From: Buchnera aphidicola (Hyalopterus amygdali)
GTDB lineage: Bacteria > Pseudomonadota > Gammaproteobacteria > Enterobacterales > Enterobacteriaceae
Length of the DNA: 64,000 nt
Assembly (NCBI RefSeq): GCF_964059015.1
Contig: NZ_OZ060383.1
Span: 568,419 to 632,418, forward strand
Direction of reading: 5' to 3'
Part shown: positions 9,549 to 19,056 of the stretch, piece after piece
Position numbering within the stretch: the first letter of the stretch is position 1
Layout: each line of letters starts with the position of its first letter
Program-made: the position numbers and the translations under genes
The notes under the pieces: model-generated
Databases searched by the model: none
Told to the model about the DNA's origin: nothing
The model's input: the letters and a program-made list of their open reading frames with translations, nothing else

Positions 9549-10229
9549 ATGAATAAGGTAAATGAAAATATTGAAATAGTGAAGAACTATATTAAAAATT
9601 TTTTCAAAAAAAATAATTATCCCTATAAAAAAATAAAAATAATAGGTGCAAGTAAAAACCAAGAAATTGATACCATTAAATTAGCAATACTATCTGGAAT
9701 AGATGAATTTGGAGAAAATTATTTACAAGAAGGAATCAAAAAAATTCAAAAATTAAAAAAATACAAAAATATTATTTGGCATTTTATAGGAAAAGTACAA
9801 TCTAAAAAAACCAAAATAATTGCAAAATATTTTGATTGGTGTCAAACAATAGATCGAGAAAAAATTGCGATTTTATTAAATAAACATAGATCAAAAAATT
9901 CAATTCCCATGAATGTTTTGATGCAAATAAATATTTCTAATGAAATTAATAAAAATGGTGTATCTATAAAAAATTATAAAAAATTAGCAAATATTATTTC
10001 TTTAATGCCGCATCTAAATTTTCGTGGGATTATGATTATGCCTGAAATAATAAAAAAAAATGTAGAAAAAGATAATGATTATAAAAATGCACAAATTATT
10101 TTTAATCAATTAAAAAAAGAATATAAATCAGTTGACACTTTATCATTAGGTACAAGTTTTGATATCGAAAAAGCTTTATCATTTCAAAGCAATATGATAA
10201 GAATCGGACATTCTATTTTTAAAAAATAG
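9549..10229 (+). CDS. yggS: PLP-binding protein YggS/PLPBP
   Basis: A 226-residue single-domain TIM-barrel protein of the PLP homeostasis family, against 234 in E. coli. The PLP-linking Lys is in KIIGASKNQE near residue 36. Further family segments are FGENYLQEG, WHFIGKVQSKK, FDWCQTID, VLMQINIS and the phosphate-binding SLGTSFDIEKAL with RIGHSIF at the end. It buffers pyridoxal phosphate and affects amino and keto acid balance. The usual SxDM before the phosphate loop is here SFDI. Confidence 0.95.
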   Translation: MNKVNENIEIVKNYIKNFFKKNNYPYKKIKIIGASKNQEIDTIKLAILSGIDEFGENYLQEGIKKIQKLKKYKNIIWHFIGKVQSKKTKIIAKYFDWCQTIDREKIAILLNKHRSKNSIPMNVLMQINISNEINKNGVSIKNYKKLANIISLMPHLNFRGIMIMPEIIKKNVEKDNDYKNAQIIFNQLKKEYKSVDTLSLGTSFDIEKALSFQSNMIRIGHSIFKK

Positions 10230-10269
10230 TATAAAACACTAAAATTTATCAAAATAAAAATACATTACT

Positions 10270-11397
10270 ATGTTTAAACTTCCTCCTATTAGCTTATATA
10301 TACATATTCCTTGGTGTTTAAAAAAATGTGGATACTGCAACTTTTATTCAAAAGTCAAAAAAAGCACTCTTCCAGAAGAAGAATATATTAAACATTTATT
10401 AAAAGATTTAGAAAAAGATGCTATTTTGATAAACCAAAGAACAATAAAAAGTATTTTTATCGGAGGTGGAACACCTAGCTTACTCACTAGTAATGGGATA
10501 AAAAAATTAATAAAAGAAATTAAAAAAAGAATAAATATTTCCCATACAGCAGAAATTACAATAGAAGCCAATCCAACAACATTAGAATATAAACGTTTTT
10601 TAAATTATAAAGATTCAGGTATTAATCGTTTTTCTATCGGTATTCAAACATTTAATTCAGATCTATTAAAAAAAATAGAACGTACATATGACAAAAAAGA
10701 AGCGATATTAGCAATAGAAGAAATAAAAAAAATTAATATAAATTTTAATTTAGATCTTATGTATGGTTTGCCAAACCAATCATTAAATGATGCATTATTA
10801 GATTTAAAAATTGCGACCAAATACAATCCATCGCATATATCATGGTACCAATTAACTATAGAACCTAATACTATTTTTTATACAAAAAATCTAAACTTAC
10901 CCAATGAAAAAATTATATTTCAAATTTTAAAGCAAGGAGATAATTTTTTAAAAAAATCAGGATATAATAAATATGAAATATCTTCATATTCAAGATTAAA
11001 TTATGAATGTAAACATAATCTTAATTATTGGAATTTTGGAGACTATATAGGAATAGGATCCGGAGCACATGGTAAAATTACAAAAAAAAACGGAGATATT
11101 ATTAGAACCGTTAAAAATAATATTGATCATTTTATTAATGGAAATTATTTAAAAAAAAAATTTATTGTTATAAAAGAAGAAAAATGTTTAGAATATTTTA
11201 TGAACGCTTTTAGACTATATCAATCTATATCACAAAAACAATTTGAAGAAAGAACTAATATTAATAAAAGTTATATAAAAGATAAAATTAAAAAAGCAAT
11301 AAAAGAAGGATATATAAAAGAAAAAAACAATTTTTGGAATACAACAAAAAAAGGTAAAAAATTTCTTAACTCGTTATTAGAAATTTTTTTAGACTAG
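10270..11397 (+). CDS. hemW: radical SAM protein HemW (heme chaperone, HemN-like)
   Basis: A 375-residue protein, against 378 in E. coli. The radical-SAM cluster motif is in PWCLKKCGYCNF (CxxxCxxC) near residue 16. The SAM-binding GGGTPS, TIEANP and RFSIGIQTF follow, and the C-terminal HemN-like winged domain ends near IFLD. HemW, once annotated as coproporphyrinogen III oxidase, is now regarded as a heme-trafficking protein. It ends 5 bases from trmB, which points the other way. Neighbours yggS, trmB, mutY and yggX match the E. coli yggS-yggX area. Confidence 0.95.
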   Translation: MFKLPPISLYIHIPWCLKKCGYCNFYSKVKKSTLPEEEYIKHLLKDLEKDAILINQRTIKSIFIGGGTPSLLTSNGIKKLIKEIKKRINISHTAEITIEANPTTLEYKRFLNYKDSGINRFSIGIQTFNSDLLKKIERTYDKKEAILAIEEIKKININFNLDLMYGLPNQSLNDALLDLKIATKYNPSHISWYQLTIEPNTIFYTKNLNLPNEKIIFQILKQGDNFLKKSGYNKYEISSYSRLNYECKHNLNYWNFGDYIGIGSGAHGKITKKNGDIIRTVKNNIDHFINGNYLKKKFIVIKEEKCLEYFMNAFRLYQSISQKQFEERTNINKSYIKDKIKKAIKEGYIKEKNNFWNTTKKGKKFLNSLLEIFLD

Positions 11398-11402
11398 TAA
11401 AA

Positions 11403-12125
11403 TTAGTATTTCTGAAATTGAAACATAAAATCAAAAACTTTTCTTCCTGAAATATTAGCCTTTCTTTCAAATTTTGTAGTTGAACGAAATTGATCTTGTT
11501 GACTAAATTTATTTTTTTTTGACAAAAATGTATAATTATCAATATTTTTTATATGATTTAATATATAATAACTATATTCTTTTGAATCAGTAACAATATG
11601 TAATATTCCGTTGAAAATTAATTTTTTTAAAATATTTTTCAAAAAACTATATTGTATCAACCTTCTTTTATGATGTCGTTTTTTATCCCATGGATCTGGA
11701 AAAAAAATTTGTACTTTTGATAAAGTATGATTTAAAATCATGTTATCTAGTACTTCAATAACATCATGATGAATAATTTTTAAATTATAAACACCATAAA
11801 AATGAGCTAAACGTAAACAAGATCCTATTCCTGGTTTATATACTTCTATTCCTAAAAAATTTATTTCAGGAAAATTAATGGCGGATTGTACTAAAGATTC
11901 ACCCGATCCAAAACCAATGTCTAAAATAATAGGAGCATAATTATCAAAAATAGATGATAGATTTAATGGATATAATTGAAAATCAATACCAAAATTAGGC
12001 CAATAGTGCAAAATAGCATTTAATTGAGCATTCGTCATGCGACCTTTTCTAGATACAAAACTACGATTTTCTCGTAAAAAAATACCTTTTTCATTATATT
12101 TAGGTATAATAATATTATTTTTCAT
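11403..12125 (-). CDS. trmB: tRNA (guanine-N7-)-methyltransferase
   Basis: A 240-residue class I methyltransferase. The SAM-binding motif is ILDIGFGSGESL near residue 70, followed by LGIEVYKPG. The tRNA-binding and catalytic FFPDPWDKKRHHKRRL and the C-terminal TKFERKA are also present. TrmB makes m7G46 in the tRNA variable loop. It is divergent from mutY as in E. coli, with about 110 bases between the starts. Confidence 0.97.
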   Translation of the reverse strand: MKNNIIIPKYNEKGIFLRENRSFVSRKGRMTNAQLNAILHYWPNFGIDFQLYPLNLSSIFDNYAPIILDIGFGSGESLVQSAINFPEINFLGIEVYKPGIGSCLRLAHFYGVYNLKIIHHDVIEVLDNMILNHTLSKVQIFFPDPWDKKRHHKRRLIQYSFLKNILKKLIFNGILHIVTDSKEYSYYILNHIKNIDNYTFLSKKNKFSQQDQFRSTTKFERKANISGRKVFDFMFQFQKY

Positions 12126-12235
12126 AATAGATTCACTTTTTCGTAAAATATAAAAAATTAAAATAAACTATAATTATATTTTATTTAAAAAAATATTTGT
12201 ATTATTTTTTTTCTAAATTAAAAAACTTCTTTAAA

Positions 12236-13279
12236 ATGACTATATATAACTTTTCACAGTTAATACTTAATTGGTATCACAAACACGGAAGAAAAAATCT
12301 TCCATGGCAAAAAGATAAAACACTATACAAAGTTTGGATATCAGAAATTATGTTACAACAAACAACTGTTAAAACAGTAATTCCATATTTTCAAAAATTT
12401 ATATTACATTTTCCAAACATACAAGCTTTAAACAATGCTCAATTAGATGATATCTTATATTTATGGAGTGGACTTGGATACTATAAAAGAGCTGAAAACA
12501 TTTACAAAACAGCAAAAATCATTAAAGAAAAATACAAAGAAAAATTCCCGACAGAATTTGTAAAAGTCCTTCAATTACCAGGTATTGGAAAATCTACAGC
12601 AGGTGCTATATTATCTTTGTCTATGAATTATTTTTTTCCTATTCTAGAAGGAAATGTAAAAAGAATTTTAATGCGATATTATGGTATAATTGGATTTATA
12701 AAAGAAAAAAAAACAGAAAAAAAATTATGGAAATTAATTGAATCTATTACTCCAATGAATAATACTGGTAACTTTAACCAAGGAATAATGGATATCGGTG
12801 CTTTAATTTGCACTGTAAAAAAACCAAAATGTAATATATGCCCATTAAAAAAAAAATGTATAGCATATTCAGAAAAAAATTGGATACAATACCCTCTAAA
12901 AAAAAATAAAAAAATAAAATTAGAAAAAAAATCTTGGTTTATTATAATTAAGCATAAAAATACATTTTGGATGGAAAAAATAAATGAAAAAAAAATCTGG
13001 AATAACTTATTCTGTTTCCCAAGATTTAATACTGAAATATGTGCTGCAAAATGGTTAAAGGAAAAAAAAATTGATATATATCAAAAAAACAATATTATTC
13101 AAGATTTTAAGCATCATTTTAGTCATTTTGTATTACATATCGTACCAATCCTTATTCAACTACCTTTTTATAAAAATTTTAAAAATACAAAAAAAATAGG
13201 AATTTGGTATAATATAAAAAAAAATAACCATATGGGTTTGCCGCAACCAGTTTTAAAAATATTAAATAAATTTAGATAA
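12236..13279 (+). CDS. mutY: adenine DNA glycosylase
   Basis: From ATG 12236 this is 347 residues, against 350 in E. coli. The N-terminus FSQLILNWYHKHGRKNLPWQ matches MutY. The catalytic Glu is in WISEIMLQQT, the helix-hairpin-helix is LPGIGKSTAGAIL, and the catalytic Asp follows in MDIGALICT. The 4Fe-4S ligands are in the C-x6-C-x2-C-x5-C pattern beginning CTVKKPKC. The C-terminal Nudix-like domain with HHFSHF is retained. MutY removes A opposite 8-oxoG and limits GC-to-TA change. yggX follows by 15 bases, as in E. coli. Confidence 0.97.
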   Translation: MTIYNFSQLILNWYHKHGRKNLPWQKDKTLYKVWISEIMLQQTTVKTVIPYFQKFILHFPNIQALNNAQLDDILYLWSGLGYYKRAENIYKTAKIIKEKYKEKFPTEFVKVLQLPGIGKSTAGAILSLSMNYFFPILEGNVKRILMRYYGIIGFIKEKKTEKKLWKLIESITPMNNTGNFNQGIMDIGALICTVKKPKCNICPLKKKCIAYSEKNWIQYPLKKNKKIKLEKKSWFIIIKHKNTFWMEKINEKKIWNNLFCFPRFNTEICAAKWLKEKKIDIYQKNNIIQDFKHHFSHFVLHIVPILIQLPFYKNFKNTKKIGIWYNIKKNNHMGLPQPVLKILNKFR

Positions 13280-13294
13280 AAAGGTATTCATATA

Positions 13295-13531
13295 ATGCAT
13301 CGTATCATTTTTTGTACATTTTTAAAAAAAAAATCTGAAGGTCAAGATTATCCTCCTTATCCAGGAAAATTAGGAAAAAAAATATACAATGAAATATCTA
13401 AAGTAGCTTGGAAAGAATGGAAATTACAGCAAACAAAAATTATCAATGAAGAAAAGCTAGATATGTTTAACAAAAATGATAGAAAAAAAATAGAATATTA
13501 TATGAAATTATTTTTGTTTAAAAATGAATAA
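13295..13531 (+). CDS. yggX: YggX, probable Fe(II) trafficking / oxidative protection protein
   Basis: A 78-residue protein starting MHRIIFCTFLKKKSEGQDY, with GKLGKKIYNEISK and KLDMFNKNDRK, all diagnostic of YggX. It is about 13 residues shorter than the E. coli protein at the C-terminus, ending LFLFKNE. The conserved Cys in FCTF is present. It lies directly after mutY, an arrangement conserved in enterobacteria and consistent with a role in protecting Fe-S proteins. Confidence 0.93.
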   Translation: MHRIIFCTFLKKKSEGQDYPPYPGKLGKKIYNEISKVAWKEWKLQQTKIINEEKLDMFNKNDRKKIEYYMKLFLFKNE

Positions 13532-13584
13532 ACAAATCTTCTATATTAAAATATCAATAATCTTATATTATATATATAAAAAAA

Positions 13585-14355
13585 GTGCTAATAATTGATT
13601 CCGGAATAGGTGGATTATCTGTATTAAATAATATAAAAAAAGAATTACCTAATATACACTATATTTATATGTTAGATAATGAAGCGTTTCCTTATGGAAA
13701 AAAAAGAGATAATTTTATAATAAAAAGAATGATTAAAATTATTAATATAATAAAAAAAAATTATCCAATTAAAATTGTTATACTAGGGTGCAATACAGCA
13801 AGTACAATATCTTTATCTATTTTAAGAAAATTTTTTAATATCCCTATTATAGGAGTTTTACCTACTTTAAATACTGCTATTAAAACAACAAAAAATAAAA
13901 TTATTGGTTTAATCGCAACTGAAGGAACAATTAATAGTACTTATATAAAAAAAATGATCTATCAATCTTCTTTTCGATATAATATAAAAATAATAGCTAC
14001 AAATGAACTTGCAAAAATTGCTGAAAAAAAAATTAGAAAATTATCTATTTCAAATGCAAAATTAAAAAAAATTTTTAATCCATGGATACTACTGCCAATT
14101 CCACCTGACACAATTATACTAGGTTGCACACATTTTTCTTTTCTTAAAATAGAAATTAAAAAAAATTTTTATAATCAAATTAACTTTATTGATCCAGGAG
14201 AAATAATTACTAATGAATTAAAAAAAACATTTTGTTCGGAAAAAATTAAAAAAAACATTTTATTATGTTCAAAATATAATAAAAAAATTAAACAATTATT
14301 ATTTTTTTTAAAAAAATATGAATTTAAAAAAATACAGGAAATTAATTTAAATTAA
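13585..14355 (+). CDS. murI: glutamate racemase
   Basis: A 256-residue enzyme with both catalytic cysteines, in LGCNTAST and LGCTHFSF. The N-terminal IIDSGIGGLSVL and the YMLDNEAFPYGKK segment follow the family. It makes D-glutamate for peptidoglycan. No ATG lies upstream in frame: translation must start at GTG 13585 or at a non-canonical codon within the 24 open bases before it, and no clear Shine-Dalgarno is visible. The product lacks about 20 N-terminal residues of the E. coli protein. It ends overlapping the 3' end of sbcB by 14 bases. Confidence 0.93.
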   Translation: MLIIDSGIGGLSVLNNIKKELPNIHYIYMLDNEAFPYGKKRDNFIIKRMIKIINIIKKNYPIKIVILGCNTASTISLSILRKFFNIPIIGVLPTLNTAIKTTKNKIIGLIATEGTINSTYIKKMIYQSSFRYNIKIIATNELAKIAEKKIRKLSISNAKLKKIFNPWILLPIPPDTIILGCTHFSFLKIEIKKNFYNQINFIDPGEIITNELKKTFCSEKIKKNILLCSKYNKKIKQLLFFLKKYEFKKIQEINLN

Positions 14356-15805
14356 TATTTTTATAAAATAAATCTTTATATTGCTTAAAAACATATTTTA
14401 ATAAATCATGCAGTAATCTGATTTTTTTTTCATCGTTAGAATAAATTTTTAACAAAATTTCAATTTCATTTATATATCCTTCTTTAAATAAAAAGTTAAA
14501 TTTTTTTAAACAATAATTTAACCATTTTTTCTTCTCATTTTTATTTAATATATAAAAAAAATTACGTGCTTTGTAACGAAAAAATAATTTTTTTAAACGA
14601 ATATCCTTAAACTCTAATTGTATTTTATTTAAAAAACTTGGTTCCGTTGAGCTAACTTTTTTTATTAATTTTTTATCATATAAATTAAAAAAGGCATCAT
14701 AAATTTGTAAATCTACATTAGAATGTTGTTTACTATTACTATTTATTTTTAATAAAACTTTTTTAATAAAATTTACTATAAAATAATTTTTCTTTATTAA
14801 ATTTATTCTCCTTTTATATAAATCAATGTTGAAATTTAATCGATTAGTATCTTCTTTTCGAACTGATTCTATTGGTGCTAAAATAGGACAACGATTTAAA
14901 TATATTAATATAATTCCTAAATCAAATAAATTTTTACTTGAAACGTTATCAATAGACATAATCTTACAAAAAGTAATTAATTTTTTAATATTTTTAAATA
15001 AATCAATTGATATCAATATGTTTTTATTATGTTCATCCCATAATAATGGTAATATACAACTAATATTATTACGTTGAGATCCAAAATAATTGGACACATG
15101 TATTATTGGAGTAAAAGATTTTACATTGATTAATTTATATAGTTCATTTTTTTTTCTATATTTGAAAAAAAAATCAAATAATTTTGGTTGTTTTTTTTTT
15201 ATTAATTTTGCTAATTCAATAGTAGCATATACATCTGAAGTAGCATCGTGAACGTGACTATGTGATATACCATTAATTTTAGATAATTTTGAAAGATTAA
15301 AAATAGGAAATCCAGATTCATTTTTTGGCCATTTTATACCACTTGGTCGCAAAGCATAACATGCTCTGGCAATATTTAGTAAATCCCAACGAGAATTGTT
15401 ATTTTTCCAACTCCATTCATAAGGATCTAAAAAATTACGATATAAAATATTTCTTGTGATTTCGTCATCGAAATGAATATTATTATATCCTATAATGCAA
15501 GTATTAGGTTTTGAAAAAATATCATTTATTTTTTTTGAAAATTCATTTTCATTAAGACCATTTTTCTTTACATATGAAGGGGTAATACCAGTAATTAAAA
15601 TAGAATATGCATTAGGAAAATAGTCATCTGGTGGAAAACAATATAAGCAATTTGGTTCCTCAATGATATCTAAGTTTTTATTTGTTCTAATAGAAGAAAA
15701 TTGAGCTGGTTTATCTAAAGATGTATGTGTTCCAAAAGTTTCATAATCATAGAATAAAAAATTTAATTCATTTTTTTTAAAAAAATTGGTTGTATCTTTT
15801 TTCAT
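14342..15805 (-). CDS. sbcB: exodeoxyribonuclease I
   Basis: A 487-residue DnaQ-type exonuclease, against 475 in E. coli. The DEDDh motifs are visible: YDYETFGTHTSLDKPAQF near the start, GYNNIHFDDEITRNI, and HSHVHDATSDVYATI. The ExoI-specific central region follows (FTPIIHVSNYFGSQRNN, NRCPILAPIE). It degrades single-stranded DNA 3' to 5' and acts in recombination and mismatch repair. It is convergent with murI and divergent from tmaR. Confidence 0.96.
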   Translation of the reverse strand: MKKDTTNFFKKNELNFLFYDYETFGTHTSLDKPAQFSSIRTNKNLDIIEEPNCLYCFPPDDYFPNAYSILITGITPSYVKKNGLNENEFSKKINDIFSKPNTCIIGYNNIHFDDEITRNILYRNFLDPYEWSWKNNNSRWDLLNIARACYALRPSGIKWPKNESGFPIFNLSKLSKINGISHSHVHDATSDVYATIELAKLIKKKQPKLFDFFFKYRKKNELYKLINVKSFTPIIHVSNYFGSQRNNISCILPLLWDEHNKNILISIDLFKNIKKLITFCKIMSIDNVSSKNLFDLGIILIYLNRCPILAPIESVRKEDTNRLNFNIDLYKRRINLIKKNYFIVNFIKKVLLKINSNSKQHSNVDLQIYDAFFNLYDKKLIKKVSSTEPSFLNKIQLEFKDIRLKKLFFRYKARNFFYILNKNEKKKWLNYCLKKFNFLFKEGYINEIEILLKIYSNDEKKIRLLHDLLKYVFKQYKDLFYKNINLN

Positions 15806-15892
15806 ATAAATTTTAATAAATAGAAATTATTAATCCTCACTTTCATATTTTTAAAAAATATTAAATATAATTATCAAAGGTTGTTAAATATA

Positions 15893-16198
15893 ATGAACAC
15901 AAAAAAAACATTCAAAAATGTATTAGAATTTGTACATAAATTTAGAAGAAAAAATAAAATAAAAAGAGAGATATCTGATATTGAAAAAAAAATTAGAGAT
16001 AATCAAAAAAGAATATTATTACTTGATAATCTTAACCAATATATTGTTCCAGATATGAAATATGAAGAAATTAAGAAAATAATTTTAATGATGAAAAATG
16101 ATTATGAAGACAGAATTGATGACTATATCATCAAAAATGCTGAACTTTCACAAGAAAAAAGAAATTTATCAAAAGAATTAAAAATAATTTCTGATTAA
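15893..16198 (+). CDS. tmaR: pole-localizer protein TmaR (YeeX family)
   Basis: From the ATG at 15893 this is 101 residues, nearly colinear with E. coli TmaR/Yee[58 protein letters not shown]. It is predicted to be largely alpha-helical and coiled-coil. In E. coli TmaR clusters at the poles and controls PTS Enzyme I localisation, which is notable because the mannitol PTS gene mtlA is also retained in this window. An AAAGG lies 12 bases before the ATG. A TTG at 15881 is an unlikely alternative start. Confidence 0.92.
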   Translation: MNTKKTFKNVLEFVHKFRRKNKIKREISDIEKKIRDNQKRILLLDNLNQYIVPDMKYEEIKKIILMMKNDYEDRIDDYIIKNAELSQEKRNLSKELKIISD

Positions 16199-16213
16199 TA
16201 AATCTTATTTTAT

Positions 16214-16286
16214 CTCCCCTGACTGGACTCGAACCAGTGACATACGGATTAACAGTCCGCCGTTCTACCAACTGAACTACAGAGGA
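16214..16286 (-). tRNA. tRNA-Asn (GTT)
   Basis: On the minus strand the cloverleaf has acceptor TCCTCTG/CAGGGGA, with one G-T pair, and anticodon GTT in the loop CTGTTAA. The D and T arms match E. coli tRNA-Asn. It is 73 bases including the discriminator G, and no CCA is encoded. Confidence 0.97.
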
Positions 16287-16420
16287 ATAGATTTATTTAT
16301 ATCAAAAAATTACACATATGTCAAATAGATATAAAAATAAAATTTAACTTAAAAAAAAAGTAAAAGAACTATAGATTATTAAAAGAAATTCATTTATAGT
16401 ATAATAATAAAAAAATATTT

Positions 16421-16493
16421 GGCCCCTTAGCTCAGTGGTTAGAGCAGGCGACTCATAATCGCTTGGTCGCTGGTTCAAATCCAGCAGGGGCCA
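16421..16493 (+). tRNA. tRNA-Ile2 (CAT anticodon, lysidine type)
   Basis: The sequence is nearly identical to E. coli ileX: acceptor GGCCCCT/AGGGGCC, anticodon CAT in ACTCATAAT, discriminator A, and no complete CCA. The acceptor and the GCGAC/GTCGC anticodon stem separate it from elongator tRNA-Met. It would need TilS (not in this window) to convert C34 to lysidine and read AUA, a frequent codon in this AT-rich genome. Confidence 0.93.
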
Positions 16494-16582
16494 TAAAAAA
16501 TAAAAAAAAATATAAAAAATAAATATCATTAGTATTCAAGGTATCAATAAAAAAATTTTCACTACATCTAGGACTGAATTTT

Positions 16583-17241
16583 ATGGAATGGAAAAAAGAA
16601 TTTATTGAATTTATTTTAAAAAAAAAGTCTTAAACTTTGGTAAGTTTATATTAAAATCTGGCAAAATAAGTCCTTATTTTTTTAATTCAGGATTATTATC
16701 AACCGGTGAAGATATTAATAAAATTGGTTCTATTTATGCCCGTGCTATAATTGATTTAAATATTAAATTCGATATGTTATTTGGAACTGCCTACAAAGGA
16801 ATCCCTATTGTAGTAGCTACTTCTATAGCATTAAAAAATCAATATAACTTAAACATTCCATATTCTTTTGATAGAAAAGAAAAAAAACAACATGGAGAAA
16901 AAGGATATTTAGTTGGAAATGAAATAAGGAAAAAAAGAATTATTATTTTAGATGATGTTATTACATCCGGTATTTCAATAAACCGCGCCGTTAAAATAAT
17001 AAAAAAAGAACAAGGTGAAATATCTTCAATTTTTATTTTATTAGATCGAAAAGAAAAAATAAAAAACTATTCAAACTTAGATAAAAAAAATAATTTTAAA
17101 AATATAAAAAATTACAAATTTCATTCAATAATTACGATTAATGATCTTATATACTATCTTGAAAGACAAAAAAAACTTAAAAAATATGCATTACAATTAA
17201 TTGAATATCATGGACAAAACACTTTTTTTGTTCAAAAATAA
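16583..17241 (+). pseudogene. pyrE: orotate phosphoribosyltransferase, split at an A9 run
   Basis: The 3' frame encodes most of PyrE: FGTAYKGIPIV, the PRPP-binding IIILDDVITSGISI, and SIITINDLIYYLE. The N-terminus starts at ATG 16583 (MEWKKEFIEFIL) but runs into a stop at 16631, because the A9 run at 16618-16626 is one base short. With one more A it continues KKKVLNFGKFILKSGKISPYF, aligning with the E. coli segment VLKFGEFTLKSG, for a total of 219 residues against 213. PyrE makes OMP in pyrimidine synthesis. It is convergent with dut as in E. coli, with slmA lost. Slippage rescue is plausible because all downstream domains are intact. Confidence 0.9.
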
Positions 17242-17243
17242 TA

Positions 17244-17702
17244 CTAAATACCTGAATGACCAAATCCATTTAAACAACGAGCAGTATCTTTTTCGAAATT
17301 TTCAACTATAGAAAATTTAGGTTTTAAGATAGGAACGAATATTATTTGGGCAATTCTATCATAAGGATAAACTAAAAAATCTTTCGCACTTCTATTCCAT
17401 AAAGATATCATCAATTCACCTTGATAATCTGAATCAATTAATCCAGTTAAATTTCCTAGAACAATACCACTTTTATGACCTAATCCGGATCGAGGTAAAA
17501 TCAAAGCAGTAATATAAGGATTATGAATATGTATCGCAATGCCTGACGGTATCAAAACTACTTTTTTAGAAGATAAAATTATCTTCTCTTTTATACTCGC
17601 TCTAAGATCTAAAGCAGAAGATCCAGGAGTTGCATATTTAGGTAATAAATTCTTATTTTTTTTAATTTTTGGATTTAATATTTTAATTTTAATTGTGTTC
17701 AT
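17244..17702 (-). CDS. dut: dUTP diphosphatase
   Basis: A 152-residue trimeric dUTPase with its motifs in order: PGSSALDLRA, PRSGLGHKSG, GNLTGLIDSDYQGEL with the catalytic Asp, DRIAQIIF, and the C-terminal arm NGFGHSG. It hydrolyses dUTP, limiting uracil in DNA and supplying dUMP for dTMP. The stop lies 2 bases from the pyrE stop on the opposite strand. Confidence 0.97.
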   Translation of the reverse strand: MNTIKIKILNPKIKKNKNLLPKYATPGSSALDLRASIKEKIILSSKKVVLIPSGIAIHIHNPYITALILPRSGLGHKSGIVLGNLTGLIDSDYQGELMISLWNRSAKDFLVYPYDRIAQIIFVPILKPKFSIVENFEKDTARCLNGFGHSGI

Positions 17703-17732
17703 AAAAGTCTATTTTAGTATTTTATAAAAATA

Positions 17733-18488
17733 TCAAGATGAAGCTAAAAAACCAGAATTAATTAAAGACGATCGTTGAGACAATGAATAATTTAATTCTT
17801 TTCCATCCCATGTCTTTACTGTTCCGCCTGCTGCAGTTAGAATAGCATGACCGGCTGCCGTGTCCCAAATAAATGTATTTCCAAACCTTGGATATATTTG
17901 GACCTTTCCTTCAGCTAAATAACAAAATTTTAATGAAGAACCTAATTTTTTTATTTTATAATTAGTATTAATTTGATTTAAAAAAATATCTAATTTTTTA
18001 TGAGGATGCGAACGACTGATAACAAGCAATAGTTTTTTTGTTTGTGAAACAGAAATTTTTTTTGTATATCCTTTTTTTTTATTTTTTTTCCATGCTTCTT
18101 TTTTATTAGAAAAATATAAAATATCAAAAAAAGGAGCATATATTACGCCTAATACGGGTATACCTTTCTTAATTAAACTAATATTTACTGTAAATTCGCC
18201 ATTTTTTTTTAAAAATTCTTTTGTCCCATCTAATGGATCAATTAACCAATAAGTATGCCAATTTTTATAATTTTTAATATTGTGTGATTGTTCTTCAGAT
18301 AGAATTGGAATTTCCGGAGAAATTAAAGATAATCCCTTTTTTATAATATTATTTGATTTATAGTCAGCATCAGTTACCGGAGTATTATCTGACTTATAAA
18401 AGATATTTTTTGATTGTTTTGTAGAAAAATAACAATCCATAATAGCATGACCGGCGATTTGTGCTAAATTACAAACTTTTTTTAACAT
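17733..18488 (-). CDS. cysQ: 3'(2'),5'-bisphosphate nucleotidase
   Basis: A 251-residue inositol-monophosphatase-fold enzyme with the metal motifs PVTDADYKSN, SEEQS, DPLDGTKEF and the distal WDTAAGHAILTAAGG. It converts PAP (adenosine 3',5'-bisphosphate) to AMP, a by-product of sulfate assimilation and of ACP phosphopantetheinylation. In E. coli cysQ sits near rpsF-rplI, and here it follows rplI by about 45 bases on the same strand. Confidence 0.95.
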   Translation of the reverse strand: MLKKVCNLAQIAGHAIMDCYFSTKQSKNIFYKSDNTPVTDADYKSNNIIKKGLSLISPEIPILSEEQSHNIKNYKNWHTYWLIDPLDGTKEFLKKNGEFTVNISLIKKGIPVLGVIYAPFFDILYFSNKKEAWKKNKKKGYTKKISVSQTKKLLLVISRSHPHKKLDIFLNQINTNYKIKKLGSSLKFCYLAEGKVQIYPRFGNTFIWDTAAGHAILTAAGGTVKTWDGKELNYSLSQRSSLINSGFLASS

Positions 18489-18533
18489 TCAACTACATAC
18501 CGTATATATTAAATTTATTTTTAATATCATTAT

Positions 18534-18986
18534 TTATTTTTTTGCAATAATATTTACTATAAAAGATTCATGTACATCATTATGAGGTTGAAAAGAAACT
18601 TTATGCTCTCCTACATGACGTAATACTCCATTTGGTAATCGAAGTTCTTTCTTATTTATTTTAATACCTAATAAATTCATTTCTTTAATAATATTTCTAA
18701 TTCCTATTGAACCAAATATTTTTCCTTCCTTACCAACTTTTGAAGGAATTGTAATAGATTTTATTTCTTTTATTTTTTCAGCACGAGATTGAGCAATGCG
18801 TAATTTACTAATATTTTCTTTTTCTAACTTAATACGCTGAGCCTGAAAAGATTCAATATTCTTTTTATTAGCTAAAATCGCTTTTCCTGTAGGAATTAAA
18901 AAATTTCTAGCATAACCAGATTTAACATTTATTATCTCACCAGAATTGCCTAATGTTTTTATTTTTAATAAAAGAATTACTTCCAT
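18534..18986 (-). CDS. rplI: 50S ribosomal protein L9
   Basis: A 150-residue protein. The N-terminal rRNA-binding domain has GYARNFLIPTGKAI, followed by the long central helix of charged residues and the C-terminal KEGKIFGSIGIRNI and LPNGVLRHVGEHKVSFQPH. L9 binds 23S rRNA at the base of the L1 stalk. It is the last gene of the rpsF-rpsR-rplI cluster. Confidence 0.97.
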   Translation of the reverse strand: MEVILLLKIKTLGNSGEIINVKSGYARNFLIPTGKAILANKKNIESFQAQRIKLEKENISKLRIAQSRAEKIKEIKSITIPSKVGKEGKIFGSIGIRNIIKEMNLLGIKINKKELRLPNGVLRHVGEHKVSFQPHNDVHESFIVNIIAKK

Positions 18987-19056
18987 TTTTTTATGTTTCT
19001 CTCTTATTTTCTATTTGTTTTACAATTTTTTAAATATTTTTCTTAATGAATTAATA

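Noticed and set aside
16344..16529. Small minus-strand frame.
   Set aside because: It reads through the tRNA-Ile2 gene and adjacent spacer and has no protein features.
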